Assembly: GCF_000772945.1 (NCBI RefSeq)
Contig: NZ_JPVN01000015.1
Coordinates: 44,832 to 108,831 of the forward strand
Direction: 5' to 3'
DNA from: Ureibacillus manganicus DSM 26584
GTDB taxonomy: Bacteria > Bacillota > Bacilli > Bacillales_A > Planococcaceae
Length of the DNA stretch: 64,000 bases
Below the pieces are notes generated by a model. It worked only from the letters and a program-made list of their open reading frames with translations. It was not told the origin of the DNA and searched no databases. The translations under genes were made by a program, and so were the position numbers. Below are positions 26,484 through 35,230 of this stretch, one piece after another. Numbering within the stretch: position 1 is the first letter of the stretch; the number at the start of each line of letters is the position of its first letter.

Positions 26484-27050
26484 ATGAAGATTGTTGCATT
26501 TATTGGTAGCTCAAGAGCCAATGGGAATACAGAATACTTAACCGATGTACTTTTAGAAGGACTTGATTTTCAAAAAGTCTATTTAAAAGATCTAACAGTG
26601 AAACCAATCGTAGACATGCGTCATACTGAAGAAGGATTCTCAGTCGTTGATGATGATCATGACTCTATACTAGAGGCAATTTTAGATAGCGATATCCTTG
26701 TTTTTTCAACTCCAATCTATTGGTATAGTACTTCAGGCTTAATGAAAAATTTGATAGATCGTTTCAGTCAAGCTATTCGAGATCAACGATATCCTAATTT
26801 GAAAGAACATTTACAAAAAGTTGAAAATTATGTTGTTGCAGTCGGTGGTGACAATCCAAGAATTAAAGGATTACCACTTATCCAACAATTTAAGTATACA
26901 TTTGACTTTTTGAAAATGAATTTCACTGGTTATGTAATTGGTAAGGCGAGTAAACCAGGAGAAATTTCACAAGATAATGTTGCACTATCTCAAGCACGTC
27001 TTATGAATCAACAGATTAAACAAATGATTCAATCCAGATTACTAAATTAA
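26484..27050 (+). CDS. NAD(P)H-dependent FMN reductase / flavodoxin-fold oxidoreductase
   Basis: This 188-residue cytosolic flavoprotein has the FMN-phosphate loop IGSSRANGNTEYL at residues 7-19, VFSTPIYWYSTSGLMKNLIDRF as the isoalloxazine-binding segment, and VGGDNP later. It belongs to the NADPH-dependent FMN reductase / iron-sulfur flavoprotein-like superfamily that reduces quinones, azo dyes or flavins. No cysteine cluster is present. GAGGAGGGG precedes the ATG. Confidence 0.82.
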   Translation: MKIVAFIGSSRANGNTEYLTDVLLEGLDFQKVYLKDLTVKPIVDMRHTEEGFSVVDDDHDSILEAILDSDILVFSTPIYWYSTSGLMKNLIDRFSQAIRDQRYPNLKEHLQKVENYVVAVGGDNPRIKGLPLIQQFKYTFDFLKMNFTGYVIGKASKPGEISQDNVALSQARLMNQQIKQMIQSRLLN

Positions 27051-27063
27051 CTACTTTCGAAAT

Positions 27064-27092
27064 AAGGAGGTGCGATTTAATCGCCCCTCCTT
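27064..27092. terminator. Hairpin between convergent genes
   Basis: AAGGAGG-GCGAT pairs with ATCGC-CCTCCTT around a 3-base loop. It sits between the FMN reductase and the small acidic gene that converge on it. The following T runs are short, so termination in either direction may be partial. Confidence 0.55.
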
Positions 27093-27328
27093 CAATCTTC
27101 TCTATTTATTTGTATTGGTGGGGTATTGTTATAAAGGAATGTTGGCTCAAAATTTGTTTGTCCATCATCGCCATAAAATTCCTCATCCAATTTCATATTC
27201 GCTTCTGTTGGTGAATCTATATGATCTGAACGCAAACGATAAACACTATTCATTTCTTCATTTAGTTTAATATTTGCTTCTACAGCCTCTCTTTGTTGAT
27301 GCACATCAGGTTTTGGATCTTTCTGCAT
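27092..27328 (-). CDS. Small acidic protein, unknown function
   Basis: This 78-residue, Asp/Glu/Asn-rich protein has no hydrophobic segment. It begins MQKDPKPDVHQQREAVEANI. The similar pieces EANIKLNEE and EANMKLDEE suggest an internal duplication. A strong AAAGGAGGAC stands before the ATG, so it is very likely translated. No family recognised. Confidence 0.6.
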   Translation of the reverse strand: MQKDPKPDVHQQREAVEANIKLNEEMNSVYRLRSDHIDSPTEANMKLDEEFYGDDGQTNFEPTFLYNNTPPIQINRED

Positions 27329-27460
27329 GTTAGTCCTCCTTTCTTCTTCTTAGTTTGAGTAGAGATAAACGATTAATCCCCAATAATTTGGACAAATATT
27401 TCCCTTTGGACAAACATACATTTTCTTATAATTAATAATCAAAGTTTAGGAGATGACCGT

Positions 27461-27724
27461 TTGGAAGGCGCACTTCTTTATATGGTATTATTGCGTATAT
27501 TTTCAGGTAGTGTAGACATAGCTGCTGCAGGACTAATGTATAAATTTAATGATATTGAAAAAGCATTAACCATCAATACCATGCTCGCTCTAGTTGGACC
27601 AACAGTTATGATCATTACGACAGGTATTGGGATATCAGGTTTAGGCGATCGAATTTCATTAGGTAAAATCATACTCTTATTCACTGGAATTGCATTAATT
27701 TTAATAAGTATGCGGATGAAATAA
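27461..27724 (+). CDS. YqhV-like (DUF2619) small membrane protein
   Basis: This 87-residue protein starts at TTG with AGGAG 8 bases upstream. It has three hydrophobic stretches (about 5-25, 38-60 and 66-85). It contains LRIFSGSVDIAAAGLMYKFNDIEKALTIN, which fits the YqhV/DUF2619 family of Bacillales; its role is unknown, with sporulation association reported for relatives as far as I recall. Monocistronic, with a strong terminator. Confidence 0.65.
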   Translation: MEGALLYMVLLRIFSGSVDIAAAGLMYKFNDIEKALTINTMLALVGPTVMIITTGIGISGLGDRISLGKIILLFTGIALILISMRMK

Positions 27725-27747
27725 AAGTTTTGAACTAGATTAATACA

Positions 27748-27780
27748 AAAGCTAAGTGAATGTAAAATTCACTTAGCTTT
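27748..27780 (+). terminator. Terminator after the YqhV-like gene
   Basis: AAAGCTAAGTGAA pairs perfectly with TTCACTTAGCTTT around a 7-base loop, followed by ATTTGG on the plus strand. It may also act on the facing corA transcript. Confidence 0.85.
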
Positions 27781-27840
27781 ATTTGGATTACGTTACCCAA
27801 CAGGCACATGCTCCGAAAGTAAAACGCATAACAGATTATA

Positions 27841-28803
27841 TTATTTAAACCAACCTCTCCACCAAAACCAGATGAGCATCAGACTACCTATTACTACCAT
27901 CATCCCTAATGAAATAAAATAACCATAATCCCAAGCCAATTCTGGGATATGTTTAAAGTTCATTCCATAAATTCCAGCGATAAATGTAAGTGGCGCGAAT
28001 ATTGAAGTAATAATCGTTAACGTTTTCATTACTTTGTTTGTTTGGTGAGAATTTAATGACAAATAACTGTCCCTTATATCTGCGGTTACTTCACGATTTG
28101 TCATAACCATTTCTGAAAGTTTTAGCAAATGATCGTAAATATCATTAAAATACACTTTTCTTTCTTCTATTCTATTCAAATTAAGATGATGTGAATTTAA
28201 CATTCTATAGAGTAAATCACGCATCGGATTAACGATATGGAGTAGATTTAATAGCATATTTCTTGTTTCGAAAAGATCATCCATTAACTGATCCATAGAT
28301 TTACTTTCTGTTTTTTTAATCATTGACTCAAGCTCATCTTCAATCTTATAAATAATTGGGAAATAATTATCAACAATTTTATCTAAAATCTCATAAAAAA
28401 CATAATAAGGGTCCCACTTTTCTAAATTATCTTGTGCAAGGAGTAAATTCCAAACTTTCGTGATCTCCATGGATGGCTTTTTATGAAACGTAATGATATA
28501 AGATTCACTAATAAAAAAGTCTACTTCTTGTTTCTTTATCTCATTATCTTCTTCATGCACAGTATGGGTGACAAAAAAAGTATACTCTCTATAATAGTCT
28601 AACTTTGCGCGTTGAAACTTTTGAATACAATCTTCAATAGCTAATGGATGAAAGTGAAATGTAGTAGATAAATGTTGCATTTCTTCATCTGTCGCTTCAC
28701 TAAAGTCAACCCAATACCATTTAAACGACATAAAATCTACGTTTTCAATTGAACTGTTTTTTTCTAAATGATGATCATTCGTTATACCTATAAAATTGAT
28801 CAT
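27841..28803 (-). CDS. corA: CorA-family magnesium/cobalt channel
   Basis: This 320-residue protein has a large cytosolic N-terminal domain and two C-terminal membrane helices (about 258-280 and 292-315). The hallmark selectivity motif YGMNF lies between them at the end of helix 1. The long helix VKVYFNDIYDHLLKLSEMV precedes. CorA forms pentameric channels for Mg2+ influx. GAGGGA stands before the ATG. No magnesium riboswitch is evident in the short leader. Confidence 0.92.
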   Translation of the reverse strand: MINFIGITNDHHLEKNSSIENVDFMSFKWYWVDFSEATDEEMQHLSTTFHFHPLAIEDCIQKFQRAKLDYYREYTFFVTHTVHEEDNEIKKQEVDFFISESYIITFHKKPSMEITKVWNLLLAQDNLEKWDPYYVFYEILDKIVDNYFPIIYKIEDELESMIKKTESKSMDQLMDDLFETRNMLLNLLHIVNPMRDLLYRMLNSHHLNLNRIEERKVYFNDIYDHLLKLSEMVMTNREVTADIRDSYLSLNSHQTNKVMKTLTIITSIFAPLTFIAGIYGMNFKHIPELAWDYGYFISLGMMVVIGSLMLIWFWWRGWFK

Positions 28804-28961
28804 TAAATTGTTCCCTCATTAATGAATAAAGTTATTATAAATGCAATTTTCTTAAATAAATACATTTAGCTTTAGTTTTATCAAAGAATATCTTTTTTAA
28901 GCGCTTAATGACTAATACCTCTTATAATTTTTTTAACTCAATTTTATCTACAAAAAAAAGA

Positions 28962-28985
28962 GTATTCGAGGTTTATTTCGAATAC
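28962..28985 (-). terminator. Terminator of the TRAP/acyl-CoA operon
   Basis: GTATTCGA pairs with TCGAATAC, and TCTTTTTTTTGTAG follows on the minus strand. It lies about 105 bases after the last gene, the acyl-CoA ligase. Confidence 0.8.
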
Positions 28986-29091
28986 ACTTGAGCTATACAT
29001 ATTCACTGCTTAATCGCAGTCTATTCTATGTTTACATTTTATTTAGGATAACTTAAGGGTTTACTTTTGGAAAGCCAATTATATTCAGTTA

Positions 29092-30588
29092 TCACACTAC
29101 ATGCTGAACCTTTAACAAATGTTTCAACACTTTTCCAGATGCATTTCGTGGAAGCACATCAATAAATTCAACCTCAGCTGGCACCTTATACTTCGCTAAA
29201 TTTTTGACACAGTAGTTAATGATTTCGTCTGCATCTAGTGTCTTTCCTTCTTTTAATACGACAAACACCTTCGGAACTTCCCCGTACACTTCATGCGGAA
29301 TCCCTACAACAGCCGTTTCTAAAATTTCAGGAATTTGATATATCACGTCCTCAATTTCAACCGGATAAACATTTTCCCCACCACGGATAATCATATCTTT
29401 TTTACGATCGACAATATATAAGTAACCTTCCTCATCAAAACGACCTAAATCCCCTGAATATAACCAGCCATCTTTAATAGTACGCGCAGTTTCCTCTGGA
29501 TTCTTTAAATAACCAATCATCACTTGCGGTCCTTTAACAACTATTTCACCAACTTCACCTAAAGGTACAGGCACTCCTTCTGTATCTACTACTTGCACCT
29601 CTGTACGAACTAGTGGTTTCCCTACAGAGCCAATTTTTAGTAATGCTTGATCATCCAATAAGGAGGAAGCTGCTGGTGTATTTTCTGTCTGGCCATATAA
29701 GTTTTGTACTCTTACTTGTGGGAATGCCTCTTTTAACTGGCGCAAGATTTCATAAGGCATCGGTGCTGCACCGTAAGTGAAAAGTCGCAATTTAGGAAAC
29801 GACAATGACTTTGTATTAGGTCGATTTAATAAAATCGTATACATTGCTGGTACACCAAAGAAAATAGTAGCCTCTGTTTCTACTAATTGCTGTAAGGTTT
29901 TATCTGGCGAAAAGGCTTCTTCAATAACAATTGTTCCACCAGAATAAAGGATTGGCACTGCAAATACATGGCTTGCTGCACAATGGAAGAGAGGCGTACA
30001 GATAAACATCCGGTCATGTTCATTCATTTCCATTGACTCAGACCAAATTCTTCCTGTTTCATAAAGATTTCGCTGCGAAAGCATTACGCCTTTTGGTTTT
30101 CCTGTCGTGCCTGATGTATACATAACAACTGCCATTTCATCTGGCTTAACTTCAACTGTGACAAACTTTTCATTCAGCGAAGCATCCTCTACGATTTTCT
30201 GTAATGACTTTTCATTAATAATGACTTCTTCAAATTCATAGCCTGTTGCTTCAGCATTTGTATAGAGTGCTTGATCTGCTATTAACACTTTTGCTTCTGA
30301 ATGATTTAAAATATATTGCACTTCAGGAACTGCAAGCTTCGTATTAATAGGCATTGCTGCCATTCCTAATAACTGCACACCAAAATAACACACTAAAAAC
30401 ATATCTGAGTTATTCATATAAATTGCAGCGATATCACCTTTTTTATAGCCTTTACTTTGTAAATAGGAAGCTAGTCTTTCAGCTTGCATATATAACTCTT
30501 TATAAGTTAATGTTTTATTTTTAAATTGTGACGCAATCTTATCTGCCTTTGTTGTTGCATATTGTTTTAACATATTTGATACTAACAT
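29092..30588 (-). CDS. Acyl-CoA synthetase of the TRAP operon
   Basis: This ANL-family ligase of about 498 residues has P-loop YTSGTTGKPKGV, NLYGQTENTPAA (A5), GWLYSGDLGRFDEEG, DRKKDMIIRGGENVYPVE and the catalytic Lys in PRNASGKVLKH. It activates the acid imported by the TRAP transporter to its CoA thioester. The start is one of two tandem ATGs at 30591/30588 with AAAGGG upstream; the frame extends to 30609. Last gene of the operon, overlapping the spacing of the hydratase gene closely. Confidence 0.87.
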   Translation of the reverse strand: MLVSNMLKQYATTKADKIASQFKNKTLTYKELYMQAERLASYLQSKGYKKGDIAAIYMNNSDMFLVCYFGVQLLGMAAMPINTKLAVPEVQYILNHSEAKVLIADQALYTNAEATGYEFEEVIINEKSLQKIVEDASLNEKFVTVEVKPDEMAVVMYTSGTTGKPKGVMLSQRNLYETGRIWSESMEMNEHDRMFICTPLFHCAASHVFAVPILYSGGTIVIEEAFSPDKTLQQLVETEATIFFGVPAMYTILLNRPNTKSLSFPKLRLFTYGAAPMPYEILRQLKEAFPQVRVQNLYGQTENTPAASSLLDDQALLKIGSVGKPLVRTEVQVVDTEGVPVPLGEVGEIVVKGPQVMIGYLKNPEETARTIKDGWLYSGDLGRFDEEGYLYIVDRKKDMIIRGGENVYPVEIEDVIYQIPEILETAVVGIPHEVYGEVPKVFVVLKEGKTLDADEIINYCVKNLAKYKVPAEVEFIDVLPRNASGKVLKHLLKVQHVV

Positions 30589-30611
30589 CATGAACACCCT
30601 TTCATTCAAGA

Positions 30612-31421
30612 TTATTTAAAAAACGATGGTAAGTCAGAAGCTTTTAATGAGAATTCAGGCCTACGCTTTTCCATAAATGACTGAACCCCTTCATGTGCAT
30701 CCTCATGACGAGAAGCCCAAAACAAAAATTGTGATTCTGGTTTATGGGAAGCAGAAGGATGTGGTGCATTTACCATTTTCCATAGTAGTTCCCGCGTAAA
30801 TGCAATCGAAGTTGCCGCTGTATAATTTATAATGTCCTGGGCTATTTCTTGTGCTTTTTGTAGCGGATCCTCCACTTCATATTGAAATAATCCTGCTTCT
30901 AAGCCCTCTTTTGTAGAAATATAGCGCCCTGTATACATCCATTCCAGCGCTTTGCCAATTCCTACATGCTTCGTTAAAAACCAGCCTGAACACGCTTCTG
31001 GACCTATTCCCCTGCGAGCGAAAACAAATCCTACTTTTGTATCCTTCTTAACAATTCGAATGTCCATTGGGAGTGTCATTGTGAGTCCAATACCAACTGC
31101 AGGTCCATTAATAGCAGCTATGATAGGCTTATTTAACTCATAGATTTTGAGACTCACCTTCCCACCAATATCACGAAACTCCTCCGCTGAAACATCTACC
31201 TTAAATGAATCCTCACCTTCGGATAAATCCATACCCGCACAAAATGCACGACCTTTTCCGGTTACAATGATGACACGTACTGAATCATCATTCTTTACGT
31301 TTTGAAATAATTGTTCTAATTCTTCACTCATTTTGTACGTATAGCTATTTAATACATCTGGTCGATTTAATGTAACTGTTAATATCCCTTGCTCCAAAGA
31401 AGTTTCAATCGTTTCAAACAC
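30612..31421 (-). CDS. Enoyl-CoA hydratase/isomerase (crotonase family)
   Basis: This 269-residue enzyme has the oxyanion-hole segments GRAFCAGMDL and INGPAVGIG. The catalytic acid is in RRGIGPEACSGWFL, which matches one of the two glutamates of classic hydratases; the other site (about residue 118, GLTMTLPMD) lacks Glu. It may therefore be an isomerase or other crotonase rather than a simple hydratase. It acts downstream of the acyl-CoA dehydrogenase in beta-oxidation-like degradation. It is 13 bases after the TRAP small permease gene. Confidence 0.83.
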   Translation of the reverse strand: MFETIETSLEQGILTVTLNRPDVLNSYTYKMSEELEQLFQNVKNDDSVRVIIVTGKGRAFCAGMDLSEGEDSFKVDVSAEEFRDIGGKVSLKIYELNKPIIAAINGPAVGIGLTMTLPMDIRIVKKDTKVGFVFARRGIGPEACSGWFLTKHVGIGKALEWMYTGRYISTKEGLEAGLFQYEVEDPLQKAQEIAQDIINYTAATSIAFTRELLWKMVNAPHPSASHKPESQFLFWASRHEDAHEGVQSFMEKRRPEFSLKASDLPSFFK

Positions 31422-31434
31422 ATCTTTCTCCTCC

Positions 31435-31947
31435 TCAGATGCCTATCTCGTTATTTGATGCAATATCTTCATCTTTTTTGATGAAACGAAGAAGCACTTC
31501 CACTACTACAAAGAAAAATCCGAGAGGTACTAAAAAGTAAATTGGCCATATTGGCACTAAAACTCCTGCTACTGGAATGGACATACCAATATTAAAACCT
31601 GATAATGCAAATTGAAGACCATAATATGTTAGTAATGAAAAAACTGCGGCATCAATGACAAGTAATAAATAATGATGGAATACTTTAAATTTTTGTGGTG
31701 CTTTTGCAATGAGTTCAGTTAATCTTGGTAAAATCCCGACCCAATACGTATAGCCAAGTGCTGGGAATATAACTAACGGCATGAGAAAGTTTTCAGTAAT
31801 TTCGTACACCCCAGGAATCGGGGTTTCAAAAACATTCCGTCTAAACACATCTGCTGTAATGAGAATCATCATTGCTAAAACTCCAAAGCAACTAATATAT
31901 TTGCAAACTTCTCTACAAATATGTGTTGTCTTAAAAAGTACCTTCAT
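31435..31947 (-). CDS. TRAP transporter small permease (DctQ type)
   Basis: This 170-residue protein has four membrane segments and the DctQ-like motif ETPIPGVYEITENFLMPLVIF. It forms the permease complex with the DctM-type subunit. GAGGGGG lies before the ATG. It follows the large permease gene by 124 bases that contain a small hairpin CCAATTA/TAATTGG at 31998-32018. Confidence 0.85.
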   Translation of the reverse strand: MKVLFKTTHICREVCKYISCFGVLAMMILITADVFRRNVFETPIPGVYEITENFLMPLVIFPALGYTYWVGILPRLTELIAKAPQKFKVFHHYLLLVIDAAVFSLLTYYGLQFALSGFNIGMSIPVAGVLVPIWPIYFLVPLGFFFVVVEVLLRFIKKDEDIASNNEIGI

Positions 31948-32071
31948 GTCTTTCCCCCTCGTATGTTAGTAGTAAGAACTTCTTTCCAATAGGGTTTCCA
32001 ATTATCCCCTTTAATTGGAGAGAATATTAGTAAGAGGTTCCTTTGGCTCACTCACTCTTTTCACCACTGTT

Positions 32072-33385
32072 TTAATGCATTTGACTTGGTAACCATGTAA
32101 CAATTTGTGGGAATAAAATAAGTAATGCGACAATAATAATTGTGCTAATCACAGCAAAGACCGTCGACACTCTAAATAGCCGTTCAATAGGGATGCCCGA
32201 CACACTACCAACCACATATACACTCAAACCGACAGGAGGTGTTAACATACCGATTGTACAAACAATTGTCAGCGTAATACCGAACCACAGTGGATCAGTG
32301 TTAATGACATCTAAAATTGGTGTTAAAATTGGCACTGTCATTAAAATAACCGCTACACTTTCCATAAACATAAAGAGGAAGAAGTAGAACACCATAATCA
32401 AAATCAAAATTAAAACTGGCTGATCAATAATTGGTTGTAATAGATCAATGATTTTCCTTGGCACCAAAGATAAAGAAACAAATCGTCCGAATAAGGATGC
32501 TCCAACTACGATGAACATCGCCATAACAGTAATTTTTACCGTTTCCACGAGCGATGATTGCATAAACGACCAATTTACTTTTTTAAGTAGCAATGCCATG
32601 ATAAACGCAATGGACGCACCGACTGCTCCCGCTTCTGTTGGTGAAAATATCCCCAAATAAATACCACCGAAAATTGCTACAGCTATACTTACGCCAAGTA
32701 TAGTAACTATGATATATCTCGAAACAGGTACATTTTCTTCAAACTGCTCTTGCGTACTATTGTTCAATTTCATTTCTTTTTTATAGACTCTTAAATAAAC
32801 TAGGGTAATCACAGAGAAGATTAACATTAATAAAATACCGGGTATTAACGCTGCCGTAAAAAGTTTCCCTATGGAAATTTGAGCTACTACTCCATACAAA
32901 ATTAAAATAACACTTGGTGGAATAATCGCAGATAATGACCCAGCACATGCTGCAATTGTCCCTGCCAATTCAGGAGAATAACCACGTTTACGCAATTCTG
33001 GTACTGCAATTTGCGCGAGCGCTGCTGATGTGGCTGTACCTGAACCAGATACACCACCTAATAATCCACCTAAAAAAATTGTCATAATACCGAGTGGCCC
33101 TGATTTTCCTCGTGAAATCCTAAATAGTAGCCCATACAAGTCTTTTATAATTCCTGCTTGAATAATAAACTGGGCCATCAAAATGTACATTGGAATCGTT
33201 GTTAACGAGTATACCGACACACTATTAAACGGTTCATTTTGTATAAATCCTTTTAATAGATCCATTCCACCTAATAGATAAATACCGATGATTCCTACAA
33301 CAAACATTAGTGAACTAATATAGTGACCAACTAATAGAAGATAAATAAATAGAATAAAACAGATTAGAATAATAATATTTTCCAT
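32072..33385 (-). CDS. TRAP transporter large permease (DctM type)
   Basis: This permease of about 437 residues has 11-12 membrane segments and the DctM family features GGLLGGVSGSGTATSAALAQIAVPEL and PPSVILILYGVVA, plus TPPVGLSVYVVGSVSG near the C-terminus. It couples solute uptake to the sodium or proton gradient. Two tandem ATGs (33388, 33385) follow GGGGGTGA; I take 33385. Confidence 0.9.
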   Translation of the reverse strand: MENIIILICFILFIYLLLVGHYISSLMFVVGIIGIYLLGGMDLLKGFIQNEPFNSVSVYSLTTIPMYILMAQFIIQAGIIKDLYGLLFRISRGKSGPLGIMTIFLGGLLGGVSGSGTATSAALAQIAVPELRKRGYSPELAGTIAACAGSLSAIIPPSVILILYGVVAQISIGKLFTAALIPGILLMLIFSVITLVYLRVYKKEMKLNNSTQEQFEENVPVSRYIIVTILGVSIAVAIFGGIYLGIFSPTEAGAVGASIAFIMALLLKKVNWSFMQSSLVETVKITVMAMFIVVGASLFGRFVSLSLVPRKIIDLLQPIIDQPVLILILIMVFYFFLFMFMESVAVILMTVPILTPILDVINTDPLWFGITLTIVCTIGMLTPPVGLSVYVVGSVSGIPIERLFRVSTVFAVISTIIIVALLILFPQIVTWLPSQMH

Positions 33386-33408
33386 CATTGTCACCCCCAG
33401 GGGATAAA

Positions 33409-33432
33409 GAAGTTAAGTGTTTACTTAACTTC
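33409..33432 (-). terminator. Hairpin between TRAP binding protein and large permease genes
   Basis: GAAGTTAAGT pairs perfectly with ACTTAACTTC around a 4-base loop, followed on the minus strand by only a short T run (TTTATCC). It sits 17 bases after the binding protein stop. I read it as a processing or partial termination site that raises binding protein mRNA over permease mRNA. Confidence 0.6.
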
Positions 33433-33449
33433 TTCTCGGTTTGATATAA

Positions 33450-34601
33450 TTACAGGTCCATAATTTCTTGTGGTAGTGTTGCGCCAGCCTTTACCAATTC
33501 GTCTCTCCATAAAATTGCCATCTCTCGTCCTGCATGTCCTTGTGCTTCTAAATTATCAATCCACTGTACCCAAGAGTTTACTATTGCTTCTTCGATTAAG
33601 GTTTTTACCTCAGGGTTTAATTGATCAAATTCAATAATCTTACCGCCTTTTGCAATATTAGAATCAATGTTTTGTTTTGTTTCACTCTTTGTTAATGTCG
33701 CACCGCCAATTGCTGCTTCAAGTGCATTCTTTTTAAAAATCTCTTGAACTTCAGGTGTTAATTTATTCCACGTTTCTTCAGTCATCGCTGTATGCCCTAC
33801 AAAATGACCAAAGTTCGCACCAGTTATCGTATATTTGATTACTTCATCTAAACCGAAAGCAATCCAATCTGGTGCATTGTAGAAAATACCGTCTAATGCA
33901 TTACGGCTAAGTGCATCATACGCATCTGAAATTGGTAACGACTGCCCTGTTATCCCTAATTCTTTCGATAAAATTTCATGTACGCGTGATGCAGTACGAA
34001 TACGAATAGATGCAGTGAAATCACTTACACTTTCAAAATTTGTTTTTGTTGTAGAAAAAACATATGGCTCAGTCGGTGGATTAGCAAATGCAACTAATCC
34101 TTTATCGCCAAATTCTAATTCATAATATGTTTTACCGTCTTTTAACTCACGGTCACTAATCATGACATTCGCAAATGCTTTCTGTGCAATCTCTGCATCA
34201 GAAGAAAGTAAAGGTAACATAACTGCCTCTGTATATGGGAATCGCGCTGGATCGTATGGTGGCATAAGTGTTAACGCAATATCAATTTGACCTGATAATA
34301 ACGCATCATACTCATTCCCTAGAGATACTAATTCTCCAGCGTTGAAGACGTCAAAGGTAATTTGACCATTTGTATCCTCTGTTACAGAGTCTGTTAATGG
34401 CTTAAACATACCGCGATACCAAAAATGCTTATCAGGCACTCCTGAAGAAGCTCTGAAATTTAATTTTTCTTGCGAAGTTGCTCCTGTATTATCACCGGAT
34501 CCTGTTTCATTATTTTTTGCTGGCTCATTTCCATTACCACCACAAGCGACTAACACCGTAACTACTAGCGACAAAACAAACAAAAATAGTAATTTTCTCA
34601 T
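33450..34601 (-). CDS. TRAP transporter substrate-binding lipoprotein (DctP type)
   Basis: This 383-residue extracytoplasmic binding protein has a signal peptide with lipobox LVAC, giving lipid-anchored Cys near residue 20, and a Gly/Asn/Glu-rich linker. The DctP domain starts LNFRASSGVPDKHFW. It contains the TRAP-typical KTNFESVSDFTASIRIRTA with the Arg that normally pairs with the ligand's carboxylate, and ISDAYDALSRNALDGIF. The ligand is thus likely a carboxylic acid. Two tandem ATGs follow AGGGGGT; I take 34601. Confidence 0.88.
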   Translation of the reverse strand: MRKLLFLFVLSLVVTVLVACGGNGNEPAKNNETGSGDNTGATSQEKLNFRASSGVPDKHFWYRGMFKPLTDSVTEDTNGQITFDVFNAGELVSLGNEYDALLSGQIDIALTLMPPYDPARFPYTEAVMLPLLSSDAEIAQKAFANVMISDRELKDGKTYYELEFGDKGLVAFANPPTEPYVFSTTKTNFESVSDFTASIRIRTASRVHEILSKELGITGQSLPISDAYDALSRNALDGIFYNAPDWIAFGLDEVIKYTITGANFGHFVGHTAMTEETWNKLTPEVQEIFKKNALEAAIGGATLTKSETKQNIDSNIAKGGKIIEFDQLNPEVKTLIEEAIVNSWVQWIDNLEAQGHAGREMAILWRDELVKAGATLPQEIMDL

Positions 34602-34629
34602 CATTTACCCCCTAGTTTAATAGTTGTCT

Positions 34630-35220
34630 TCATTTCAGAATTTTCAGAATATTATAGGCAAACAAATCTATAATGTCGTCAATCGTAAGTCGACCATTTG
34701 GCCGTACCCATTGTTGAACCCAGTTTAACCCACCTAAAATAAACTGCCTTGTAATTATTGGTTCATGTACTACAAACTCTCCCTGCGTAACTCCTCTTTC
34801 GATAATTTCATCAAATAATCCAGCATAGTGCTTTCTCAATCGTAAAACAGGCTCCAAGTACTCTCCGGTATAAGCTTTTTTAGGCTCGATAATTAAATTT
34901 AAACTCTCTTTTTGGTTGAACGCATAATATATATGAATTTCTATCATTTTCTTAAGCGTATCACTAGCAGATACTCCATTTTCAGCTCTCAAGCACTTTT
35001 CAAGATCTTTTACTGCTTTACTTAATACGAAGTTATGACATTGAAAGATTAGGTCATCTTTATTCTTAAAGTAGTAGTAAAGAGAACCTTTTGTCATCAG
35101 TAGTGCGGCGGCGATTTCTTCCATGGTGGTTCCTTCATAACCTTTTTTATTTACAATTGCTATTGCAGATTTCAAAATTTCTTCCCTTTTTTTCTTAGCG
35201 CGTCTTTCACTTATTCGCAT
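34630..35220 (-). CDS. TetR/AcrR-family regulator of the TRAP/acyl-CoA operon
   Basis: This 196-residue repressor has the N-terminal TetR helix-turn-helix IVNKKGYEGTTMEEIAAALLMTKGSLYYYFKNKDDL (about residues 22-58). A C-terminal ligand-binding helical bundle ends in QWVRPNGRLTIDDIIDLF. It is similar in layout to FadR/PaaR-type regulators of acyl-CoA degradation, which release DNA on binding an acyl-CoA. Embedded second in the operon, 10 bases after the dehydrogenase gene. AGGGGTG precedes the ATG. Confidence 0.88.
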   Translation of the reverse strand: MRISERRAKKKREEILKSAIAIVNKKGYEGTTMEEIAAALLMTKGSLYYYFKNKDDLIFQCHNFVLSKAVKDLEKCLRAENGVSASDTLKKMIEIHIYYAFNQKESLNLIIEPKKAYTGEYLEPVLRLRKHYAGLFDEIIERGVTQGEFVVHEPIITRQFILGGLNWVQQWVRPNGRLTIDDIIDLFAYNILKILK

Positions 35221-35230
35221 GACAACACCC

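Noticed and set aside
28804..28960. Magnesium riboswitch (M-box) for corA
   Set aside because: The leader is short and AT-rich with no conserved M-box stems.
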